Assembly (NCBI RefSeq): GCF_033097525.1
Contig: NZ_CP109907.1
Span: 2,542,001-2,606,000, forward strand
Reading direction: 5' to 3'
Source of the DNA: Sphingobacterium sp. UGAL515B_05
Lineage (GTDB): Bacteria; Bacteroidota; Bacteroidia; Sphingobacteriales; Sphingobacteriaceae
Length of the DNA: 64,000 nt
Below are positions 51,177-59,599 of this stretch, piece after piece. Each line of letters opens with the position of its first letter. The stretch's first letter is position 1. The notes under the pieces were generated by a model. It made no database searches. It saw only the letters and a list, made by a program, of their open reading frames with translations, and was not told the origin of the DNA. Both the position numbers and the translations under genes were made by a program.

Positions 51177-52685
51177 ATGATGAAAAAATTGAGCCTATTT
51201 TTTTTGATAGCAGGTCTATTGGGATCTTGCAAAATGGATCTGAACCAGCAACCAATTTCGAGTGCTACTTCAGATACCTACTTTAAGACAGCAAATGATT
51301 TTATTCAAGGATTGAACGCTATATATAACAGTACACGAGGATATCCTGATCGCCTGATGAATCTCTCGGAAACACGATCGGATAATTTGTACGCAGTGTC
51401 GGACGGCGGAGTGCGTGATTGGGAAGGGATCAACAGTTTTCATAAAACGATTGCCAGTAACCCCTATGTGATAGAAGCTTGGCAAACAAATTTTAACGGC
51501 ATCTTTCGTGTAAACAATTATTTGGAACAACTTGCGGCGAATGGTTCCACGGCTATTATTGATGAAAGCCTTCGCAATAGAATGGAAGGCGAAGTCCGGT
51601 TCTTACGTGCATTTTTTTATTTTGATTTGATCCGATACTTTGGCAAAGTGCCACGGATAGACAAGGTGGTATCCGCCAGCCAAGCTAAAAGCATTGGCCG
51701 GAGTAACGTGGAGGAGTTGTATGCTTTGATTATTGAAGATCTGAACAAAGCTATTAATGCGCTGCCTGCACCTAGTGCGTACGCTGCTGCAGATAAAGGC
51801 CGTGTCAATAAATACGCTGCAAGAATGTTGCTTGGCTTGGTCTACATGACACGATCGGGGCCCACATTGGGCGTTGAAGGTGCGGGTTTGAACAGTAATG
51901 AATGGGGGAAAGCGGTGGAGCAGTTTAACGAGGTGATCAACAGCAATGAATTTACTTTGCTGACCAGCTATAATAGCATTTTTGATTACGGTAATGAGCG
52001 CAACAAAGAGGTGATTTTTAATATTGAATATTCAAGCGGCGCTAATCCTGTTGTTGGGTCAACATTTCCTTGGGTGCTTGTACCTGATAATTGGTTCAAT
52101 TCACTCGGTCTAGCCACGCAAGGAGGCTTAACAATCAGGCCAGTATCTGACGACCTGCTTAAGCTGTATGATACAGGTGACAGCAGAAAGACGTTCAGTA
52201 TTCAGCAAGGATATATTTATGGCAATGTTGCTGAGACAAGATCATTTGTTAAGAAGTTTGTGGACCTTACCAAAGTGCCTGCAAACCGAATGGATTGGCC
52301 GATCAATTATATTGTATTCCGTTATAGCGATTTACTGTTGTTAAAGGCGGAATGCATATTGAATGGCGCCTCTGGGAACGTTCAAACGGATGTAGATGCG
52401 GTCGTCAATCAAATCAGAAAACGCGCCGGATTGACAACTGAGCTGACGAATGTCACTAAATCACAGCTGATGGATGAACGCAGAAGAGAGTTTATTGGCG
52501 AAGGGGTGCGATGGTTTGATCTTATCCGCGGTGGTAGTGTCGAATCGGTCATGAAGGCTTGGATCAGGAAAGAGGACGTCGCAAAGCAGATGTTAGATTT
52601 TCAAGTCAATTATGTCCTATATCCGGTGCCACAGTCAGAACTGGACAATAGTCCGGGCTTGTATACACAGAATCCCGGATATTAA
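51177..52685 (+). CDS. SusD/RagB-family surface glycan-binding lipoprotein
   Basis: A 502-residue lipoprotein, with lipobox LLGSC and mature start KMDLNQQP. SusD landmarks: EVRFLRAFFYFDLIRYFGKVPRID, VNKYAARMLLGLVYMT, and ERRREFIGEGVRWFDLIRGG, ending with the typical NPGY. Start ATG 51177 or the adjacent ATG 51180 give the same signal. Partner of the preceding SusC. No FAS1 or SusE-like gene accompanies this pair. Confidence 0.93.
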   Translation: MMKKLSLFFLIAGLLGSCKMDLNQQPISSATSDTYFKTANDFIQGLNAIYNSTRGYPDRLMNLSETRSDNLYAVSDGGVRDWEGINSFHKTIASNPYVIEAWQTNFNGIFRVNNYLEQLAANGSTAIIDESLRNRMEGEVRFLRAFFYFDLIRYFGKVPRIDKVVSASQAKSIGRSNVEELYALIIEDLNKAINALPAPSAYAAADKGRVNKYAARMLLGLVYMTRSGPTLGVEGAGLNSNEWGKAVEQFNEVINSNEFTLLTSYNSIFDYGNERNKEVIFNIEYSSGANPVVGSTFPWVLVPDNWFNSLGLATQGGLTIRPVSDDLLKLYDTGDSRKTFSIQQGYIYGNVAETRSFVKKFVDLTKVPANRMDWPINYIVFRYSDLLLLKAECILNGASGNVQTDVDAVVNQIRKRAGLTTELTNVTKSQLMDERRREFIGEGVRWFDLIRGGSVESVMKAWIRKEDVAKQMLDFQVNYVLYPVPQSELDNSPGLYTQNPGY

Positions 52686-52701
52686 TATCTTAATTGATTT
52701 A

Positions 52702-52738
52702 ATCGCCCTTAGCATTTAAGGGCGATTTTTTTATTTTT
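52702..52738 (+). terminator. Rho-independent terminator of the third SusC/SusD pair
   Basis: A perfect 9-bp stem (52702-52710 with 52718-52726), 7-nt loop and a long T-rich tail, 17 bp after the stop. Confidence 0.92.
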
Positions 52739-52753
52739 GGCGCCAGCTAATGA

Positions 52754-52798
52754 CAGGATTGAACAGGATGGTTATTACAAATCATCCTGTTACTTTTA
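52754..52798 (+). promoter_or_regulatory. Operator P8 and -7 box for the fourth SusC/SusD pair
   Basis: Half-sites CAGGATT (52754) and CAGGATG (52764) are 10 bp apart, and TACTTTTA (52791) starts 27 bp after the second. An inverted copy (CATCCTGTT, 52783-52791) of the second half-site abuts the -7 box. Confidence 0.7.
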
Positions 52799-52882
52799 AC
52801 CAACATTATAAGCCTAAGGGGAAATCTGATTATTTTTTTAAGCCAGTCGTCCTATAAAGCAATAAGTAAAGATCATACAACA

Positions 52883-52907
52883 TTTTCATTATCTCGTATA
52901 ATGAAAA
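52883..52907 (+). other. Leader stem-loop upstream of the fourth SusC gene
   Basis: TTTTCATTA (52883-52891) pairs perfectly with TAATGAAAA (52899-52907) over a 7-nt loop. It lies inside the ~165-nt leader from P8, about 60 bp before the ATG, with no T-run after it. Confidence 0.45.
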
Positions 52908-52969
52908 CCGATTTTCACTACCGAAGATCAACAAGGGAAAGAATAAAATAATACCTAAATAATACTTTA

Positions 52970-55900
52970 ATGATAAACTATTTAACAATTAGGTTTGATC
53001 ATCATGTAAAGAAGTACACTTTTTTGCTATTTATGGCGATGCTGTGCACCTTGAATTTATTTGCTCAAACCGCTAGGACTGGAAAAGTAAACGATGAAAA
53101 AGGTTCACCTGTTCAAGGTGTGACGGTACAGGTAAAAGGCAAAACTATGACGGCAAAGACCAATGCCGATGGGTCATTTACCATCAATGCACTGCCATCG
53201 GATGTATTGGCCTTCAGAAGCCTTGGTTTCGAATCCCAAGAAATTTCTGTGGGTAGTCGAAATAACTTCAATATAGTTCTTGCACAAAAGGTCGATGTCA
53301 TGGACGAAGTCGTGGTGGTTGGTTATGGCACGATGAAAAAAAAGGATGTGACGGGTTCGATAGCGAGTGTGGGTGAGAAAGAACTGAAGGCAATGCCTGT
53401 GAAAGATGCATTGCAGGCAATGCAGGGTAAGGTGGCTGGTGTTGATATCACTTCGAACCAACGTCCGGGAACAACAGGTAGTATAACGATAAGAGGTGTA
53501 CGATCGATCACTGCAGATCAGGGACCACTGTATGTAGTCGATGGGATGGTATTACAGGCCGGTGGCATTGACAATATCAATCCGAGTGATATAGAGACCA
53601 TTGATGTCTTAAAAGATGCTTCTGCAACAGCTGTCTATGGTTCACGTGGAGCGAACGGTGTTGTTTTGGTGACGACCAAGCAGGGAAAAAAAGGACGTTT
53701 AATGTTGAATTATGCTGGTACGGCAACTTTTGAGAAAATGTACGATGTCACAGAGTACATGGATGCTGCGGAATGGTTGGATTATGCGCGTTTGGCGAAA
53801 TTCGGAACGACGACACCAGATTATGCAAAGGATCTTTCTAGATGGGGATCTGTAGCTGCCTCATGGGCAAATATTGCTAAAGGTTGGACTAATAACAATA
53901 CTGTATGGGATCCAAGCCTAGTCGGTAATTACGATTGGGCAGATCTTGGACGTAAAAATGCCTTATCGACCGAACATACTTTAAGCGTTTCAGGGGGAGG
54001 GGAAAACTCCAAAGGTTATGGTTCTTTTGGTTATCTTAAGCAAGATGCTACACAACCCGGTCAGAAATTTAATCGCTATACTTCAAAAGTAAGTTTTGAA
54101 GCTACGCCAACAAAATGGTTTACCATGGGAGCTTCAATAAACACATTCTTCTCCGATCAAGATTATGGCTATAATTTCTCTAAATCTGTAACAGGTGCAG
54201 GTGACTATTACAGTGCTTTACGAGGTATGTTACCTTGGACAGTTCCTTATGATGACAACGGAAACTATCTGAGAAATCCTGCTGCGGGTGATATCAATAT
54301 CATCAATCCAATTAATGAATTGGAATATAATACCAATCAACGTCAGACTTTTGGCGCCAATGGTAGTTTCTTTAGCCAATTGGATTTTGGACAGATTTAT
54401 GAGCCATTGAAAGGTTTAAAATATCGGGTGCAATTTGGACCTGAGTTTAGATATTACCGGTTGGGTTTAGCAAATGCAGCCGAGGGAATAAATGGTGATG
54501 GAAATAATGCGGTGACTTATTCAACAAACCGCAATTTAGCTTGGACTTTAGACAATTTGATCTATTACGACCGCGATTTTGGAACGGATCACCACCTTGG
54601 TATAACCTTGTTGCAGAGTTCTTCCAAGTATAATTCTGAATCAAGTAATATGAAAGCCACGGATGTGTATAGCGCAGAAGAATTATGGTATAATATAAAT
54701 TCAGGAGGTTTTATCGGCAGTTGGGGAACGGGCTTATCTGAGCGACAAATGGAATCCTATATGGCACGTGTAAATTATAGCTATAAGGACCGTTATATGT
54801 TGACTGCTTTTGTGCGTTGGGATGGATCTTCGGTATTGGCACCGGGGCATCAATGGAGCTCATTTCCTTCCGTAGCTGCATCATGGCGCATTGACCAAGA
54901 AAATTTTATGAAAGACGCTCGCTTTGTCAATACACTAAAATTGCGTTTGGGAGCTGGTATTGTTGGTAATGCCGCAATTGGACCTTATCAAACGAAAGGA
55001 TTATTGACCCAAAATTTTTACAACTGGAGCGCGACGAATTCAACACCAGGATATGTTGCCTCTGATCCTTCAGCTGCTAATCCGCAAAAAATGGCCAATC
55101 CAGAATTAGGCTGGGAGCGTACGACCCAATATAATTTGGGTATAGATTATGGCTTTCTAAATAACCGAATCAGCGGTGCTTTGGACATGTATAAAACGAA
55201 GACGAATGATCTGTTATTGGCCATGACGCTAAACTCTGTTTTAGGCTATGGGGCCACAATGGCAAATGTTGGTAAGACTTCAGGCTGGGGGATTGACCTT
55301 CAGATCAATACAATCAATGTTAAGAATGATAACTTCCAGTGGAATACGACTTTAACTTGGTCCAAAGACAAGAATAAAATACTCGAATTGAATAACGGAC
55401 GAAAAGAAGATTTAACCAATAACTGGATTGTTGGTCAGGAGATTCAAGTCCCTTATGATGTGGTTTACGATGGTATTTGGAAAACCTCAGAAGCAGAGGA
55501 GGCTAAAAAATATGGCGCTAAACCCGGACAGATCCGTGTGAAGGATATTAGTGGTCCCGATGGTGTTCCTGATGGCAAAGTAGATCGCAATTATGATCGA
55601 CAAGTGTTAGGATCCTATCGTCCAAAATGGTCTGGCGGGATTATGAATACATTCACCTACAAAAACTTTGACTTATCTTTCTTTATTTTCTCGCGTTGGG
55701 GACAGACCATAAACGCTGGAGCTGCTACTTTGGATGGTCGTTATATGCAGCGCAAATTGGACTACTTTATTCCGGGCGTTCATGAAGATGCTGAATATTA
55801 TCAGCCAGGCTCAAATGGTGAAGCGGCAGATCCTTGGAACTCTTCCATGAATTACCGTGATGGATCATTTATCAAGCTAAGAAATGTAAGTTTAGGTTAT

Positions 55901-56098
55901 AATTTTTCGAAAACAAAATTACAAAAACTTGGCATCAGTAATTTTAAGGTTTATGCACAGATCATGAACCCGGCGATGTTGTATTCAAAAGTGGATTTTC
56001 TGGATCCAGACTTAGCAAGTTATAATAATAATACAACGCAAGCCGGCTCCGCCATCACCACAAGAGGAGCTGTGATCGGCGTGAACATAGGATTTTAA
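52970..56098 (+). CDS. SusC/RagA-family TonB-dependent transporter
   Basis: A 1042-residue outer-membrane transporter, with the signal ending NLFAQ near residue 33. Carboxypeptidase-regulatory-like domain (GSPVQGVTVQVKG), MDEVVVVGYGTMKKKDVTGS, and a plug with ITIRGVRSITADQGPLYVVDG and VLKDASATAVYGSRGANGVV. The barrel closes with VIGVNIGF. The ATG at 52970 is kept because the ten or so residues ahead of the hydrophobic core are still compatible with a signal peptide; a later start inside the core is unlikely. Own promoter P8 with a long leader. Confidence 0.93.
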   Translation: MINYLTIRFDHHVKKYTFLLFMAMLCTLNLFAQTARTGKVNDEKGSPVQGVTVQVKGKTMTAKTNADGSFTINALPSDVLAFRSLGFESQEISVGSRNNFNIVLAQKVDVMDEVVVVGYGTMKKKDVTGSIASVGEKELKAMPVKDALQAMQGKVAGVDITSNQRPGTTGSITIRGVRSITADQGPLYVVDGMVLQAGGIDNINPSDIETIDVLKDASATAVYGSRGANGVVLVTTKQGKKGRLMLNYAGTATFEKMYDVTEYMDAAEWLDYARLAKFGTTTPDYAKDLSRWGSVAASWANIAKGWTNNNTVWDPSLVGNYDWADLGRKNALSTEHTLSVSGGGENSKGYGSFGYLKQDATQPGQKFNRYTSKVSFEATPTKWFTMGASINTFFSDQDYGYNFSKSVTGAGDYYSALRGMLPWTVPYDDNGNYLRNPAAGDINIINPINELEYNTNQRQTFGANGSFFSQLDFGQIYEPLKGLKYRVQFGPEFRYYRLGLANAAEGINGDGNNAVTYSTNRNLAWTLDNLIYYDRDFGTDHHLGITLLQSSSKYNSESSNMKATDVYSAEELWYNINSGGFIGSWGTGLSERQMESYMARVNYSYKDRYMLTAFVRWDGSSVLAPGHQWSSFPSVAASWRIDQENFMKDARFVNTLKLRLGAGIVGNAAIGPYQTKGLLTQNFYNWSATNSTPGYVASDPSAANPQKMANPELGWERTTQYNLGIDYGFLNNRISGALDMYKTKTNDLLLAMTLNSVLGYGATMANVGKTSGWGIDLQINTINVKNDNFQWNTTLTWSKDKNKILELNNGRKEDLTNNWIVGQEIQVPYDVVYDGIWKTSEAEEAKKYGAKPGQIRVKDISGPDGVPDGKVDRNYDRQVLGSYRPKWSGGIMNTFTYKNFDLSFFIFSRWGQTINAGAATLDGRYMQRKLDYFIPGVHEDAEYYQPGSNGEAADPWNSSMNYRDGSFIKLRNVSLGYNFSKTKLQKLGISNFKVYAQIMNPAMLYSKVDFLDPDLASYNNNTTQAGSAITTRGAVIGVNIGF

Positions 56099-56128
56099 GC
56101 AGCAAAAGGATTTAAAAAATTGACTCTC

Positions 56129-58207
56129 ATGAAAAATTATAAAATATTAGTTGCTTCAATGTTAGGTGCGGCAGGATTATTAGTATTGAACGCCTGTAGT
56201 AAAGACTTTTTGAAAGAGGAGCAGATTACCATACCGGATACAGACTATTTTAAAACTCAGGCAGGGCTAGATGATTTAGCAACCGGTGTTTACTCCAAAT
56301 TGAAATTTAAATATAATTATACCTGGGGGATGGCCCTGTTCAATCTAGGTGTAGATGAGTTTACGGATGCAAATAATGCTTCCCCAAGCTTTAATAGTTA
56401 TAGTATGGATCTTAATCCTGCTGAATCAACTTATGGAGGTGGAAATATTCAGCCGGTGTTTGATAATATGTATAGCGGTATCGAATCGGCCAATACCCTG
56501 ATTCAAAACGTACCCTTATATTATGATAAATCCAATGCCAATTATAATACACGTCTTGGCGAGGGATACTTTATGCGGGGCTATTTCTACTTACAGTTGA
56601 TTGTACAGTTTGGAGGTGTCCCCCTGAAATTGACCCCGACCGAAAAGGTTGAATCCTATTTTACTAGAGCTTCTGAAGATGCTTGTTTTGCACAGGCCAT
56701 AGCGGATCTTGAGCAGGCTTATACGTTGTTGCCGGCTTCGGCGACAGAATTTGGGCGTGTAACAAAATCAGCTGCAGCACACTACATTGCTAAAGCACGA
56801 TTGACTCGATCGAGTGAGCTATATGCCGCTTGGAATTCAAAATATACCGCGGAAGACTTAGATGCTGTCATCAAATATGGAACGGAGGTCGTGGCGGCAC
56901 ATCCCCTGGTAGATGATTACGTAAAACTATGGGATTATCAAAAGGCCAATAGTGCTAACGAAAAAGTCTCGGAGGTTGTTCTGTCGGCACAGTTTTCGGA
57001 CGACCAGGCAACCTGGGGGCGTTATGGAAATCAGATCCATCTTTACTACCCTGCTGTTTATCAAGATTTAGGCGGAACAAGCCGCGATATCTCCGGTGAC
57101 CGTGAATTTTCTTATGCCCGTACCACAAATTATACGCTGGATGTATTTGACAGGGTGAATGATTCACGTTTCTGGAAATCCTTTATTACGATGTATGGTG
57201 CCAATAATACCGCTAATGCCCCTGTCTGGACTGCAGCTAATGCATCGCTTGGGCCTGAAGGAACTGTTGTTGGAACGAAGCGGTTTAAAGGTGGAGAGCT
57301 GGGTATTAAATACATTGTCAACAACGCTGGCGATACACGCTACAAAGCAGTGGCCGGTGATGCAACAGGAGTTCTTAAAAATGGCGTGATGCAGAACCCG
57401 CATACTTTTGTACGTTACTTTCAGGGAGAACCTCAAGCTTGGGTGGGTCAGCATGGAAATAACGGATACTTTGGTGTTCAATCACGTTATGTGGCGCTTT
57501 CGAAGTTCAGAGATGGCTATCGGGTTAGTATAGCGTCTGCCAATGGTACGCGAGATGTTATTATGGCGCGCTCGGCGGAAGATGTCTTAATGGTGGCCGA
57601 AGCCTATATCCGCAAGGGGGAGGGCCAATATGCCAATGCTATACAGTGGATCAATAAATTGCGCAGTCGTGCTGGCTATAAAAGTGGTGAAGACCGAGCG
57701 AAGAATGTCGATGGCGGACAAGCCTACAAGAATAATTCCTATGCTGTTGGAAAGGGCGGCGGCTTTTCTGCGGAAGGAGCAATCTATTGGGAAGGAAACT
57801 CATACTACGAATCCAATAATGATATTGCGAAAACTACGGCCTCTTCCGAAACACAGATGCTGATCAATTCTGTCGCTGACATTTATAATTCAGCAGTTGA
57901 TGCGCCGATCTACGAGAAATTGGGGGCAACAAGCAATGCACAGAAAATGATGGCATTTTTGTTGAATGAACGCACACGTGAATTGTGCGGTGAACTTTAC
58001 AGATGGGAAGATTTGGCGCGCACCAAAACATTGGAAGCGAGATGGAAAGCCTTTAATGATGGTTATGTGCGCGGGAATACAGTCTTTAGTCCAACTACAC
58101 ATTACTATCGACCGATTCCGCAATCTTTCTTGGATGCAACAACCAATGAAAGCGGTGCCGCATTGACGCCTGCAGAAAAACAGGCTATGCAAAATCCAGG
58201 CTATTAA
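56129..58207 (+). CDS. SusD/RagB-family surface glycan-binding lipoprotein (long form)
   Basis: A 692-residue lipoprotein started at ATG 56129 (MKNYKILVAS); the in-frame TTG at 56120 is less likely. Lipobox LNAC is followed by SKDFLKEEQ. SusD landmarks: EGYFMRGYFYLQLIVQFGGVPLK, SAAAHYIAKARLTRS, LNERTRELCGELYRWEDLARTKTLEAR, and terminal NPGY. About 150-200 residues longer than the SusD at 51177, with the extra length in the middle around 300-560, where ligand loops lie. It forms a pair with the preceding SusC. Confidence 0.92.
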   Translation: MKNYKILVASMLGAAGLLVLNACSKDFLKEEQITIPDTDYFKTQAGLDDLATGVYSKLKFKYNYTWGMALFNLGVDEFTDANNASPSFNSYSMDLNPAESTYGGGNIQPVFDNMYSGIESANTLIQNVPLYYDKSNANYNTRLGEGYFMRGYFYLQLIVQFGGVPLKLTPTEKVESYFTRASEDACFAQAIADLEQAYTLLPASATEFGRVTKSAAAHYIAKARLTRSSELYAAWNSKYTAEDLDAVIKYGTEVVAAHPLVDDYVKLWDYQKANSANEKVSEVVLSAQFSDDQATWGRYGNQIHLYYPAVYQDLGGTSRDISGDREFSYARTTNYTLDVFDRVNDSRFWKSFITMYGANNTANAPVWTAANASLGPEGTVVGTKRFKGGELGIKYIVNNAGDTRYKAVAGDATGVLKNGVMQNPHTFVRYFQGEPQAWVGQHGNNGYFGVQSRYVALSKFRDGYRVSIASANGTRDVIMARSAEDVLMVAEAYIRKGEGQYANAIQWINKLRSRAGYKSGEDRAKNVDGGQAYKNNSYAVGKGGGFSAEGAIYWEGNSYYESNNDIAKTTASSETQMLINSVADIYNSAVDAPIYEKLGATSNAQKMMAFLLNERTRELCGELYRWEDLARTKTLEARWKAFNDGYVRGNTVFSPTTHYYRPIPQSFLDATTNESGAALTPAEKQAMQNPGY

Positions 58208-58234
58208 TTTTTGATGGTAATAAACGTGAACCTG

Positions 58235-58272
58235 ACCTACCTGTTCTGAATGGAATGGGTAGGTTTTTTTTT
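58235..58272 (+). terminator. Rho-independent terminator of the fourth SusC/SusD pair
   Basis: ACCTACC (58235-58241) pairs with GGTAGGT (58258-58264), followed by about nine T. The apical part can pair further (TTC with GAA). Confidence 0.85.
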
Positions 58273-58291
58273 ATCAAAATGTAAGCGATTG

Positions 58292-58336
58292 CAGGATAGC
58301 GCAGGATAGGGAATATTGCTGATTTTGGTATCTTTC
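58292..58336 (+). promoter_or_regulatory. Operator P9 and -7 box, best match to consensus
   Basis: Two identical half-sites CAGGATA (58292 and 58302) are 10 bp apart, and TATCTTTC (58329) starts 27 bp after the second. This placement makes an upstream TTG start at 58316 for the next gene impossible, supporting ATG 58406. Confidence 0.8.
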
Positions 58337-58405
58337 GGTTTGATTCTCATTGCATTGGGAATCGGAATAAACCAAATTATAGATCAACGGAAGGGAAATG
58401 TTCAC

Positions 58406-59467
58406 ATGGATAGAAGAGTCTTCTTAAAATCAAATGCATTTTTGTGGGCGATGATGGTGTTACCTTTAGATACGGCAGCTAAAAAGGGTATACTGGAGTC
58501 TCCTTATTTTAAATTGAAACCGATTGGAAGATCCTTACAATTGGTAGATTACTTTATTTGGTGCTCATCTCCGATTTGGGGCGACGATGGTAAGGTTCAT
58601 CTTTTTTATTCACGTTGGCGAAAGGACAAAGGGATGGGTGGCTGGATCAAAGGTTCCGAGATAGCGCACGCAGTCGCTGATTCTCCCTATGAAACATTCC
58701 AACATAAAGATGTTGTTCTACAACCTCGGGAAGGATTTTGGGATAGTACCACCTGTCATAATCCACTGATAAAAAAGATAGCGGATACGTATTATCTTTT
58801 TTATATGGGAAATTCCAACGGAAAGACAGATACCAAAAGGATAGGCGTAGCAACGGCGAAAAACCTGGATGGACCATGGAAACGGCAGGATAATCCAATC
58901 TTATTGCCTGGCGTGGAGGGGGCATGGGATGATCATTGTACCACAAATCCTGCATTTCTAAAAGGTAACGATGGTAAATTTTGGTTGTATTATAAATCTT
59001 GGAATACTGCTGAATATCTGCGGGATAAAGGTCCTGTTAGAGGAAATCGAAAGTATGGATTGGCCAAAGCTGAACATCCCTTGGGACCATATGTGAAAGT
59101 ATCAGAGCATCCGGTCATTGATTTTTCTGATCGTCCGCATAATGCACAGCTTGAAGATGCTTTCGTATGGAAACAGGATGAACAGTATTGTTTATTAGCA
59201 AGGGATATGGGGTTTTACAATCACGAAGATGGATTGATCTTAAAATCATCAGATGGCGTTAAATGGTCTGAACCGCAAGTGGCTTATCTAGGTTTATCGA
59301 CCTATATTCAGGAACCGCCCCCACCAGCCAACTTGAAGCGCTTCGGCAGGCTTGAGAGACCTATGGTCCTGATGGATGAAATAACGGATAAACCGCGTTT
59401 CCTTTTTGGGGCAACGCAGGGTGGTACAGCCGGAACCTCGACAGCCTTTGTATTTGAGATCGTGTGA
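58406..59467 (+). CDS. Five-bladed beta-propeller glycoside hydrolase-like protein with Tat-type signal
   Basis: A 353-residue protein started at ATG 58406 (MDRRVFLKSNAF). The Arg-Arg-x-Phe-Leu-Lys sequence is a twin-arginine-type export signal, unlike the Sec or lipoprotein signals of its neighbours. Propeller blades are visible as repeated patterns: DGKVHLFYSRW, TYYLFYMGNS, GKFWLYYKSW and QYCLLARDMG. Candidate acidic residues lie in IWGDDGK, WDSTTCHNP and AQLEDAFVW. It belongs to the broad GH43/GH32/GH117-like propeller group, but I cannot place it in a family. First gene of the unit driven by P9, followed after 132 bp by GH28. Confidence 0.65.
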   Translation: MDRRVFLKSNAFLWAMMVLPLDTAAKKGILESPYFKLKPIGRSLQLVDYFIWCSSPIWGDDGKVHLFYSRWRKDKGMGGWIKGSEIAHAVADSPYETFQHKDVVLQPREGFWDSTTCHNPLIKKIADTYYLFYMGNSNGKTDTKRIGVATAKNLDGPWKRQDNPILLPGVEGAWDDHCTTNPAFLKGNDGKFWLYYKSWNTAEYLRDKGPVRGNRKYGLAKAEHPLGPYVKVSEHPVIDFSDRPHNAQLEDAFVWKQDEQYCLLARDMGFYNHEDGLILKSSDGVKWSEPQVAYLGLSTYIQEPPPPANLKRFGRLERPMVLMDEITDKPRFLFGATQGGTAGTSTAFVFEIV

Positions 59468-59599
59468 AGAGTATGCCATAATCATGTTTATTCTGAGAAA
59501 ATAACTGCAAGTTTTGCTTCTGTATTGGGAAGATCGATGCAAGTGGGCTGAATTTGGCAGCTGATATAAACAAGTACAACCAGAAACAATTATAAGCCA

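Noticed and set aside
58316..58405. TTG 58316 as start of the propeller hydrolase.
   Set aside because: The -7 box of P9 (58329) lies inside this extension, so it would not be transcribed. ATG 58406 also gives a clear export signal.
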